NCBI GenBank assembly: GCA_003988855.1
Contig: QYAI01000048.1
Location: 142,628 to 206,627 of the forward strand
Direction of reading: 5' to 3'
Origin: Arachnopeziza araneosa
Lineage: Eukaryota; Ascomycota; Leotiomycetes; Helotiales; Arachnopezizaceae
DNA: 64,000 nucleotides
Positions 10,481 through 19,591 of this stretch are shown one piece after another. The first letter of the stretch is position 1. Each line of letters starts with the position of its first letter. The notes under the pieces were generated by a model. That model saw only the letters and a program-made list of their open reading frames with translations, was not told the origin of the DNA and did no database searches. The position numbers and the translations under genes are program-made.

Positions 10481-12073
10481 ATGGACTCCCCAATCATCTC
10501 ACGGTTGTTCAGACAGCTGTTTTCGCACAAGAGCTGTCAGTCGCTACGCTCAAATACGCCGCTATCTTTTCGGATTCAGAATGGACATCGTGTGCAAGTC
10601 AGATACCTTTCTTCGGCGTCAAGCAGGAGAAAGGATCCCAATGAGGTCCATTGGCAGCAGAGAACAGACTCATGGCCGTTGGATATGCAAGATGAATATC
10701 AGAGATACCCGATGGTCACGGCGGATCAGTTAAGAACGAGAAGGGAGAGACCGAAGAGAGTGAAGATGCTCACGCGAGACTTTATAGAGGGTCAAAAACA
10801 ATTTCCAGAATTCAGACCATAGCTAATTAAATCGCAGATTCTCTATACAATCCTTCCTACGGCTACTTTTCAAAACAAGTAGTAATCTTCACCCCTGGTG
10901 GACCATTCAATTTTAACAAAATCAAAGATGAGCCTGAATTTCATAGACTCCTGGGCCAGAAATATACCGAATTTGAGGACAAGTTAGACCTCAAAGAACC
11001 AAACGATTCTCGGCAGTTGTGGCATACACCTACAGAACTCTTCAAACCTTACTATGGCGAAGCTATAGCCCGATATCTTATAGCCAACTACAAGCTCTCT
11101 CAATACCCTTATCACGACCTCATCATCTACGAAATGGGTGCTGGAAACGGAACACTCATGCTCAACATTCTCGACTACATCCGAGATACTGAACCCTCGG
11201 TCTACGACCGGACCAAATTCAAGATTATTGAAATCTCGTCCAACCTCGCAAAAATGCAACAGAACCAGCTGTTGCGGAACGCGAACTCAAAGGGTCACAC
11301 AAGCAAGGTCGAGATTATCAACCGCAGCATTTTCGAATGGAATCTTCTCGTCCCAGAACCGTGCTATTTCCTCGCCATGGAAGTCTTTGACAATTTTGCC
11401 CACGACTCCATTCGGTACGATCCCGTGACGGAGGAGCCTTTACAGGGAACGGTATTAATCGATTCCCTGGGCGAATTTTATGAATTCTATACTCCCACCA
11501 TCGATCCCGTAGCTTCACGTTTCCTCCGCGTACGTCATGCAGCTACAGGAGGAAGATACCCACAACCTCTCCCTCATAGTAAAGTCCTGCGGAAACTAAG
11601 GAATGTATTACCGTTTGCTCCTAATCTGAGCGATCCTGAATATATCCCTACGCGGTTGATGCAGTTCTTTGATGTCCTGAGGAAGTATTTTCCTGGCCAT
11701 CGATTATTGACGAGTGATTTTCATGACCTGCCAGATACGATTAGGGGGATCAACGCCCCAGTAGTGCAAACTAGGCATCAGAGGAGGACAGTGCCTGTTA
11801 CGACGCCTTATGTATGTCCTTTCCACTTACTGAGGTCCGACGTACTTGTTAATGATATTATAGGTACATCAGGGATACTTTGATATTCTCTTTCCCACTG
11901 ATTTCAATGTTATGGAACTTATGTACCAAGCGATTACAGGCAAGCTCACAAGGGTACTTTCGCATGAAGAATTCTTGCAGAGGTGGGCCTTTGTTGAAGA
12001 GACGGAGACGAAGAATGGGGAGAATCCTCTTCTGACTTGGTATAAGAACGCCAGTGTACTTACCACTGTTTAA
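10481..12073 (+). CDS. NDUFAF7/MidA-type protein arginine methyltransferase, complex I assembly
   Basis: The model is join(10481..10790,10838..11811,11864..12073), 497 aa. The N-terminus is rich in Arg, Ser and Leu and lacks acidic residues for about 40 positions, as expected of a mitochondrial presequence. The MidA domain begins LTRDFIEDSLYNPSYGYFS, with the first intron splitting the Asp codon. The SAM-binding motif EMGAGNGTL lies near residue 200, followed by family blocks around NEVFDNF-like AMEVFDNFAHD and the C-terminal HQGYFDILFPTDF. In animals NDUFAF7 symmetrically dimethylates an arginine of NDUFS2 early in complex I assembly; that role is inferred here from homology. The introns are GTCAAA...ATCGCAG and GTATGT...ATTATAG. 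Confidence 0.92.
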
Positions 12074-12344
12074 ATCAATTAATAGACGTCAATATCAAGT
12101 ATGGCTTCAGATGCTTCAATGATGCATTGCTTATTGACATGCTAGCTGATGGAGAAGTTTCTCCTACTAAGGTTCATTCCTTCATAGTGTAGTTTATTCT
12201 TCTCTTCGCTGGAGTTCTTCAACATAGACAACCTTCATGTACACGCTTTCTCAAAACCCAAGCTTTTGTTTCTTTTCCGCTAAACTGCTAAAAGAGACAT
12301 GCGAGTTTCTAGTTTTGGTTCTCTGAGTATTTTCTTCCCGGAGC

Positions 12345-13246
12345 TTACCGATTAGAATTGTTTGACTCCGCATGCGAGACTATCGCTCTTAGTCGCAAGG
12401 CTTGTGGTTCTGCCTGCATGTTTTGCACAGCTGCCCGTAGGTTTTGCGTTTCTGTTCGCAGGTTTTGTATCTCTTCGTGATGCCGCCGAAGCTGTGCGTG
12501 GTGATCTAGAATTCCTCTTGCGAATCTTGCGCACCGCTCTGTGCGAAGGAGCTCTAGTCGGATCATAAGTTCTCGACCTTCGAGTTGTGTATACTGCAGA
12601 GGGCTCCTAGTTACAGATATTCTGGGGATACTGGGATTTCCGCTGTGATAGATGCTGCTGATAACTGGAAAACGAATCCTTCTATCCCCGTGAAGCAAAC
12701 GCTGTTGCTGGCTAATCCTAGTTTCCCTAGAAGCTTCATATTGAGCACAGAGGTCCTCTCGGAAGGCTCGTAGATGTAGAAGGGCACTTGGTATTCCTGG
12801 TTGAAACCACAACAAATCCATATCATTCTCGGACATTTGCATGAGCATTCTTGAGGCTATGCTGAATCTCATGCCGAGATGACGTTGGATTTGCTTTAAT
12901 ACTTGGTACCTTTTCCAGTTAGCAAGTGATTTCGGATTGTATGATGTTGCATTTTCCTCCTACCTCTTCGGAGTCAGCAAGAACTGGACCGCTTCCCCAA
13001 AACTTCTAGCAAGTGATCCGGTGGAGTTTCGCATCTGCATATGTGCTATATCGTCGCCAACAGAAACCAATATCACGATCGTACGTCGAATCAAACAAGC
13101 GCACCATGCACGGATGCGGTCCACGCAGCTTTTCGTTCTGAGCGGGAGACAATCGATTAACACTAGTTGTTGACAAATACGGTGTGTTTCAATGTCCCTC
13201 CAGTCGTGGCCATTTGGGAAAGATAGATCCCATGCGGGTATGATGA
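12345..13246 (-). CDS. Orphan protein with C-terminal heptad repeats (5' end unresolved)
   Basis: Two exons are supported: one ends at 12964 and the next runs 12909 to 12345. They are joined by a 54-bp intron with donor GTAGGA, branch GCTAAC and acceptor AAAAG, which keeps the frame. The upstream exon is open back to about 13246, where a CGCAG acceptor is possible, but I could not connect it convincingly to an earlier exon or ATG. A reading frame around 13270-13440 looks coding but does not join in phase. The C-terminus (about 12360-12460) is a short coiled coil of near-perfect heptads: IQNLRTE, TQNLRAA, VQNMQAE. I do not recognise the family. It may be a real rapidly evolving gene or a decaying one. 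Confidence 0.4.
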
Positions 13247-14010
13247 CTGCGATGCGGTGTCAGCCTTGTTTTCACTTGGAATTCGGATTCTCTACACTGA
13301 AGACTTCGATTCCACTGGCGCTCTTGTAAATCCATTGTTGCGTACAAGTGAAGGGCGAGAAAGTTTGTGAAAAATGATAGCAACGAGGAGGGGAAGCATC
13401 ACTAATTGAAAGAAGAAGGGGAGTGAATGTGCCGATGAAGACTAGCTATTGAAAGTGATGGCTGGCTAAATATTTGCGATTGCTGATAGTGAAATTAGGC
13501 GAGTTCTGGTCAATATTCCGAGGTGGTTCGAAATTAGATATACATATGTAGGAAAGCCACTGAGTTTTGGAAGAGGAAGGAGCGACTGTTGATTATGTAG
13601 ACTTGTCGAGCTCTTGTACAATGGGTAATAGGCATATTTCATCTCTAACATGATGCGAGATGTAAAATAGAGCGCTCTAAGAAACTAAAAGGGTCAACTT
13701 AAAGTTATGAAACTGACAGAAAGCACTTTGCCGGACAGAAAAGGAGAGTGGATCACGTGCTCTGACAGAAAACTCAGTTTCATCTTTAACAAAGAGATAT
13801 TTATATTTGTCTTAGTCAAAATAAACGGCTTCCAAAGCAATAATTCATCTCATCATAAAGCTAACCTTGCAAGGTGGTGTTGCTCCTCGTCACGATGACC
13901 TTCCTGGTAACAAAGGTTATGAGACCTCGCTTGACGTCTCTTGCCTAACTCAAGGCCTGCCCTCTTTGACTCCAACATGCAACAGCTTCAAAAACATATT
14001 GACTAACACA
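13247..14010. other. Intergenic / possible 5' part of the orphan gene and THG1 promoter
   Basis: The left part may carry an unresolved first exon of the minus-strand orphan gene. The right 300 bp are the AT-rich upstream region of THG1. No RNA gene or repeat is seen. Confidence 0.35.
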
Positions 14011-15202
14011 ATGGCAAATTCAAAGTACAACAATTCCTATGACCCGCCGGTTTGTGCTAACCAATTCCCCAGATATGAGTATGTGAAGCTTTTTGAGCAG
14101 CCTGACCTGTTGCTCCCAAATACATGGGTCGTTGTTCGCATAGATGGTCGAGGGTTCCACAAGCAAGTTTCTTGTTCCAGTCAGTTTATTCTACATGCCA
14201 ACTAATTATCTTAGGTTTTCTGCCAAATATGCTTTTGAGAAGCCAAATGACCGTCGAGCACTCGATCTCATGAATGCAGCTGCCAAGGCTGTCATGAACG
14301 AGTTATCAGACATAGTCATTGCCTATGGGATTAGCGACGAATATAGGTAGATTTTGCTCTCATATTTCAGTACGGTGTTAACAACTGCAGCTTCGTGTTC
14401 CACAAATCCTGTGCAATATTCGAGAGGCGGTCAAGGTAAGGCAAACCTTTTCTCTGGAATACTGGTTGATCAAAGTCTAGCAAGCTAGTGACGACTATCG
14501 TCTCAACGTTTACTGCATACTATGTTCATCTTTGGCCCAAGTTCTTCCCAGAGTTGCCTCTCTCACCTCCGTTACCAAGCTTCGATGGGAGAGCGGTGCA
14601 ATATCCCAGTATTCAGAATTTGAGAGATTATATGAGCTGGAGACAGGTAGACTGTGAGTACTCAAAGCAAATGTGGGCCTGAGCTGATTTCAAGGCCACA
14701 TTAATAATCTCTATAATACCACATTCTGGGCATTGATTCAATCAGGGGGTATGGATGCAAAAAGTGCCGAGAAAGAACTCGCTGTAAGTAATACCATGGG
14801 AGTATTATTTCGAATGCTGATTGTCTTAGGGTTCTCTAGCAGCAGACAAGAACGAGATTTTGTACTCTCGATTCAAGATTAACTATAACAATGAGCCAGA
14901 AATCTATAAGAAGGGCAGTGTAGTCTTTCGTGATGTGAGTCTACCCAAACTCAGTTATAGATCTCCTCTCATAAAAGCAGTATGAACTCGTCGAGCCAGG
15001 TTCCGCACCAGCTATCGATGAAGACGCAATCAAGACTCTTGAGGAACCTGAAATCTCTAAAACACAAGCAGAGAATGAGAAAAAGAGACGAGCGAAAGCA
15101 ATAATCACAGTGCAGCATGTTGATGTCATCAAAGATGAATTTTGGGAGAGGAGGCCATGGTTGTTATCAAATAAGCCTGGAAAGATCCCTAAGGAAACTT
15201 GA
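14011..15202 (+). CDS. THG1: tRNA(His) guanylyltransferase
   Basis: Seven exons: join(14011..14162,14215..14346,14391..14435,14481..14653,14695..14783,14830..14934,14981..15202), 305 aa, close to the yeast enzyme. Thg1 adds the essential G-1 to the 5' end of histidine tRNA by 3'-5' chemistry with a polymerase-like active site. The visible motifs are RIDGRGFHKFS with metal-binding Asp45, the second acidic motif GISDEYSF (its Ser codon split by an intron), the CHINNLYNTTFW block and the GSVVFRD segment. Intron 1 has a GC donor (GCAAGT), required to make the invariant His-Lys-Phe-Ser junction; the others are GT-AG, 41-46 bp apart from slightly longer exceptions. The gene is convergent with the G-patch gene, with 58 bp between stop codons. 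Confidence 0.95.
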
Positions 15203-15260
15203 ACCTGTAATGTTCTTCTGAAAGCTTGGATAGAATGCCTTGATATTTTCAAAACTCATC

Positions 15261-16118
15261 TCATTCCTTCCGTCGCTTCTTCTTCTTCTTCTTCACCCTC
15301 TCTGATAGATCTTCCATGGACTTTGCAGATATATCCTTCGCCAGTTTCTTGAGTTGTTTCCGCTCCCTCCGTTCCTCCTTTGTCTCCGTCGAGTTTATAG
15401 TAACCTCTTCACCTTTCGTAGACTCGGCACTATCTAGCTCTTGCTTACGCTGCGCTTTCTTTGCGGCCTTTGTCGCTTTCCGCTCATCCTCGACCTTCAA
15501 CATATTGTTTTCTTCTACGTCTTTAGGTGTGTCATTAACAGCTTTCGATCTTTGTTCTCGTGACGCCTTCTTCGCTTCTTTTCTTCTTTTCCTCTCTTCT
15601 ACAGTCTCAGTCGCTCTATCATCCTTCTCGGGTTCCTTAACAGCCAAATCGTCCACCTTCTCGATTTTCGCAGTTTTCCTCGCCCTTCTCTCTTCCTTAC
15701 TCTCGCCCTCTCTCTTTCTCTTTTTTTCGTTCCCTTCTTCCATTAATACTTCCAGTTCACCCCTCTCCTCTGGCGTAATCGTTCCCCTCAAACTCTCCCC
15801 TCGGATAAAACTCCCATATAATCCTCCCTTCTCAAGAATCCACTTTGCACCTCCGCGCTTCACCAAATCCAACCCACCACTCGTTACCGTCTGCACAACC
15901 ACGCCTTCTTTAGATGTATCCAACCCTTGCAGTGATTTGTCAAATGCGTTCATCCACCACATATCACTCGTCTTGTGTTGCTTCTTCCCCACCCCATGTG
16001 TGTTGTCTTTGCGGGAAACGAGGAGCGGTTTGGCAAGGCCGATGGCATTGTTGGTTGGGTGGAGTGAATTGCCTGTTCCTCGCCAACCTTGGGAGGTAAG
16101 GAGGGCATGGGCGTCCAT
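15261..16118 (-). CDS. TMA23-like G-patch nucleolar protein
   Basis: A single-exon gene of 285 aa. The N-terminus carries a G-patch-like segment (about residues 4-50: LLTSQGWRGTGNSL, GLAKPLLVSRKDNTHGVGKK) followed by WWMNAFDKSLQGL. This arrangement is typical of the fungal Tma23 family, nucleolar proteins linked to ribosome biogenesis. After about residue 125 it is almost entirely Lys/Arg/Glu, with repeated ERRxRK-type blocks and a final run of lysines, consistent with nucleolar targeting. The CTT-rich DNA at about 15270-15290 encodes that run. The family assignment rests on the N-terminal 110 residues; the tail carries no family information. Confidence 0.8.
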   Translation of the reverse strand: MDAHALLTSQGWRGTGNSLHPTNNAIGLAKPLLVSRKDNTHGVGKKQHKTSDMWWMNAFDKSLQGLDTSKEGVVVQTVTSGGLDLVKRGGAKWILEKGGLYGSFIRGESLRGTITPEERGELEVLMEEGNEKKRKREGESKEERRARKTAKIEKVDDLAVKEPEKDDRATETVEERKRRKEAKKASREQRSKAVNDTPKDVEENNMLKVEDERKATKAAKKAQRKQELDSAESTKGEEVTINSTETKEERRERKQLKKLAKDISAKSMEDLSERVKKKKKKRRKE

Positions 16119-16332
16119 TGTTGTGGAGGGGATGTGGTAAGAACTTGGAGAGTGATGGCCGAATGTTTTGTGATTTTCTTATCGGAGCAGCAATCTTAGC
16201 GTCTCTCGAAGCGATTGGCCAAAGACCCGCACGAACTTACTTCAGTTCTCTCTAATAATTCCTACCTTAATACAACCTCGCCCTATAATTAAGTGAAAGT
16301 CCTCGAAGGTATCACATTGTTAGCTAATCAAC

Positions 16333-17894
16333 ATGTCGTATCTTCCATACGAGGAACCAGGAATCACGAAAATCCTCTTCCTGACATCCTTTATTCTGCT
16401 CCTTAATGGTATTCGTTATATATTTGATCGTCTACTATACTGCGGTATCATTGGTGAGATTCTGATTGGAGTTATTTGGGGCCTCCCAGTTGGTGGAACA
16501 GCATGGCTCAGTCTTGGAATGCAAGAGACCATCCAAGCTTTAGGTTATCTTGGGCTTATTGGGCTTGTGTTCGAAGGAGGCCTCGGTACAGATCTTACCA
16601 TGCTACGAAAAGCAGCTTATATGTCTATTTCAATTGCAACGGTTGGTCTTCTAATGCCAATTGCGTTGTCCTTTCTTCTGCTTCTGTTGCCATTTTCTAC
16701 CGGTTCCGGGGTGGTTTATCCAACTCCTTTGGCAGGGTTTTCTGCTGGTGCTTCTTTATGCTCAACTTCTTTGGGAACAACATTTGCCATTATTTCTTCT
16801 GTGAAGATGCAGCAGACAAGAGTCGGAGTTGTGCTCGTTGGGGCTGCAATGATGGATGATGTGGTTGGTCTTGTAATGGTCAATATTGTTACTACTCTTG
16901 GACAAGGTGGCATGGGAGGTTGGTCTATTGCTCGACCTATCATTGCGAGCTTTGGTCTACTTCTTGTCAGTCTTGTTCTTTGTCATTATGCTCTTAGGCC
17001 CATATGGATTTGGGTTATTGAATCTTTACATCCTGAAACAGAGTCTTCTCCGGAAGCTAGTAAATCGAAAATATGGAGATCTTTGCAAGTTGAAGTAAAT
17101 TGTGTCCCGCACATGAGTTTCTTGCTCTCTACCGCCGTATTGATTGTATTTGTAACTATTGCCTCTTTCATTGATGCTTCTATCCTTTTTGCGGCTTTCA
17201 TTGCTGGTGGTGTTGTGGATTATCTATGGAAGTTACAATCTCGTGAAGATGAGTCCTTAGCTAGTCCACTCGCAATGTATAATAAATACTACAAATCAGT
17301 TATGGATTATGTATTGGTGCCTTTTTTCTTCGTAAGTGAGAGCGACCTGAGCAATCTCTTACCAAAACTAATGATTTACAGGCTTCAATTGGCTTTTCCA
17401 TACCCCTAAAGAATATGTTTGATGGCTATATTGCCTGGAAAGGAATAGTCTATTCGATCTTAATGATTATAGCCAAAGGGCTTGTCAGTCTTGTCATCTA
17501 TTTTGACTATCTCAGACAGACTTGGAGGCACAACTCAGTGTCTGCGCGACGGAGAAGAGTATCGTCTATACCATTACAGAGGATCTTGCCTCCTACAGCC
17601 ACGCCTCAGTCTTCAGATCACGCAAGTCCAACGCCCCCTCACGCAATAACGCTCTTAATTGGTTTGGCCATGGTCGCCAGAGGTGAAATAGGATTCTTGA
17701 TTGCTTCACTTTCTCAAAGTTCTGGTACTTTGAAACTTCAGAAGAGAGGTGGATCAACGATACCTTCTGGAGAAGATATCTTTCTCGTCATCACCTGGGC
17801 AGTTGTCATATGTACCATCGCTGGGCCAATCGGAGTTGGTATTATAATCAGAAATATTAAAGCACGCAATAGACAATATCCAGGTTGGACCTAG
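16333..17894 (+). CDS. Kef/CPA2-type monovalent cation:proton antiporter
   Basis: The model is join(16333..17331,17382..17894), 503 aa, with a 50-bp intron (GTAAGT...TTTACAG). About 12 hydrophobic segments are visible, with family motifs GIIGEILIGVIWG, GLIGLVFEGGLGTD, and the paired acidic residues in GAAMMDDVVGLVMV (ion-binding Asp-Asp) near residue 175. The late helix has AMVARGEIGFLIA. This is the fungal branch of CPA2 (KHA/Kef-like) exchangers of Na+ or K+ for H+. Ion specificity and membrane (plasma membrane or endomembrane) cannot be read from the sequence. A hydrophilic loop between about residues 390 and 425 is Ser/Pro/Arg-rich. The C-terminus is short, with no cytosolic regulatory domain. 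Confidence 0.9.
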
Positions 17895-19000
17895 GAACTC
17901 TCTTTTAACAAATCTACAGCACTACGATATTTAATTAGAGTCTTGTCAAAGATGAGATTATATTTTTACAGGAAGGAGCGTCGATAGGCCAGAGAAGAGC
18001 ATATCTGAATACGGCCACCAAGAACAAGATAGTCATCAAAAGAGGGTTCTACCACGTCAAAACCAAAAAATTTCTGCCAGATGACACGAAAGACGAACAA
18101 CAAAGATATCGAGTGTAATCATAGCCATATGTGGCCCACAGCTAGAATGTGCAGAGCATCTAGAAAGGAGATCGCTCGGCGAGAAGCAAAGTAACAATGG
18201 CTATACTCTCCAGAGGGTATTCGATACGGCAGAGACAATGCTCCATATCACTTCCAAATTCGAACTTTTGAATAAATCTCGACTTTTTATACCCATCATC
18301 GCAATTCTCCACAAAAGCGAAACCAGTTTACACCTCGACATGGCATTTCGGAAGTAATTGGCTTTCAGAAGTAAAAGAAGGACGTCTGATTGGGATAGAG
18401 ACGAACTGTACTTCGGGTTGGATCTTATCACCACAAAGGATCAATAATACACCGAAGAGAAGAGATATCATGCCGTGATAGAGACAAGCTATCTATCATA
18501 ACACCGCCGAATCGAATATTACTCTACAATCCGACTATGGAACAATGAACAATCGACTGAAAAGAAGATTGGAGAGAGTTCAACATTAGAAGATATATGA
18601 AGAGTCTTTCTGAATATGATCCTATATGATGGTGGAAGTTGTGGTCATCAACCAACACGAAAAGAAGAAAATCATCGAGGCCACTTCAGACATTAAGAGC
18701 TTGTTTTGAATGGTATGTTACTGAAACAGAAAGATCGAATATATTTACAGAAGAGGAGAGGAGTGTCTGAATGAAGAAGATATATTGAAGAAATCTTCAA
18801 TGAAGATGCTACTACACTAGAAGGATCAACTTTATACCAGAAGAAACAAATGTAGGATCTAATTGGACCGGAGACATTGAGATTCTCGTCGAAGTGCTTC
18901 CTACTACACCACAAGAATCAACAATACAACGCAAAAGGAAAAGGCATGCACGAATTTGGACAGGATAATTGAGAGAGGAAGAGGGTTGCTTGAATTTACA
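17895..19000. repeat. Gene-poor stretch with degenerate, purine-rich dispersed repeats
   Basis: No gene is seen. Variants of a motif resembling TTCTACTACACCACAAGAATCAA followed by AAGAGAAG-type purine runs recur, very diverged, near 18045, 18425, 18515, 18630, 18810 and 18895. Spacing is irregular (about 90-380 bp) and I could not define a clean unit. This may be an old decayed repeat array. Confidence 0.3.
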
Positions 19001-19591
19001 CTACTTCTTTGGATTCTGCTTCCTAGCTCGACATCTCATGATGATGTCAAAGACATCATTCAACTCCACCGCCGCGAAACCCTGGCCTGCTAGCACGTTG
19101 GCTAGCTCCAGCAGAGCGTGCTGGAGGCGCTTTGCCAGGCCCTCCACCTCCCCACGAGATTCCTCCCCCCGCTTGCCTTGGTCCTGGTAGAGAGAAGAGA
19201 GGGCACTGCCCAAGAGAAGGAGAGCGGAGCGGACCTAATTTCGAATCAGTACAGTGTTCTACAACTGAATCAACAATGAGCTTACGTTCTTCCCAACCAA
19301 AACAGTTCTCTCCGCGTCGACTCCCTGGTAAAACACTGACCCGAAGGCCTCGGCCTCCTTGCCCACAGCATCCATCATCCCCACCAACTGCTCCACCTCC
19401 TTCGCCCACCGTGGCTTCTCCCCACCCCCCAAGAACTTCTTCACCGCCGCCAGCTTTCCCACCTTTTCTTCCCGGTTGTCCAAGTACCGTCTGGTACTTT
19501 CTGCTGCCGCCTCAGCATGGTCCGTGATGGCGGCGAGGTGAGGGAGGAGATGGTGAGGAGCCGGAGTGACGATGCTTGCCTTCTTTGCCAT
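19001..19591 (-). CDS. Small alpha-helical orphan protein
   Basis: Two exons, 19286..19591 and 19001..19234, give 179 aa. The intron has donor GTAAGC and acceptor AAATTAG and keeps the frame; the second exon opens VRSALLLLGSALSSLYQDQG. The protein looks all-helical, with Ala/Leu/Glu-rich amphipathic stretches (for example the HLLPHLAAITDHAEAAAEST region and the C-terminal KRLQHALLELANVLAG region). It has neither signal peptide nor membrane segment. I recognise no family. GC content is clearly higher than in the flanking DNA, and codon use and the clean intron favour a real gene. It stands alone in an otherwise gene-poor 4.5-kb stretch. Confidence 0.6.

Noticed and set aside
13521..13545. GGTTCGAAATT as a possible tRNA B-box
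   Set aside because: The distal CC is missing and no A-box or cloverleaf arms could be placed.
15316..16140. Long 274-aa plus-strand frame
   Set aside because: Antisense of the Lys/Glu-rich TMA23-like gene; lysine-rich codons give stop-free Phe/Ser-rich sequence in reverse.
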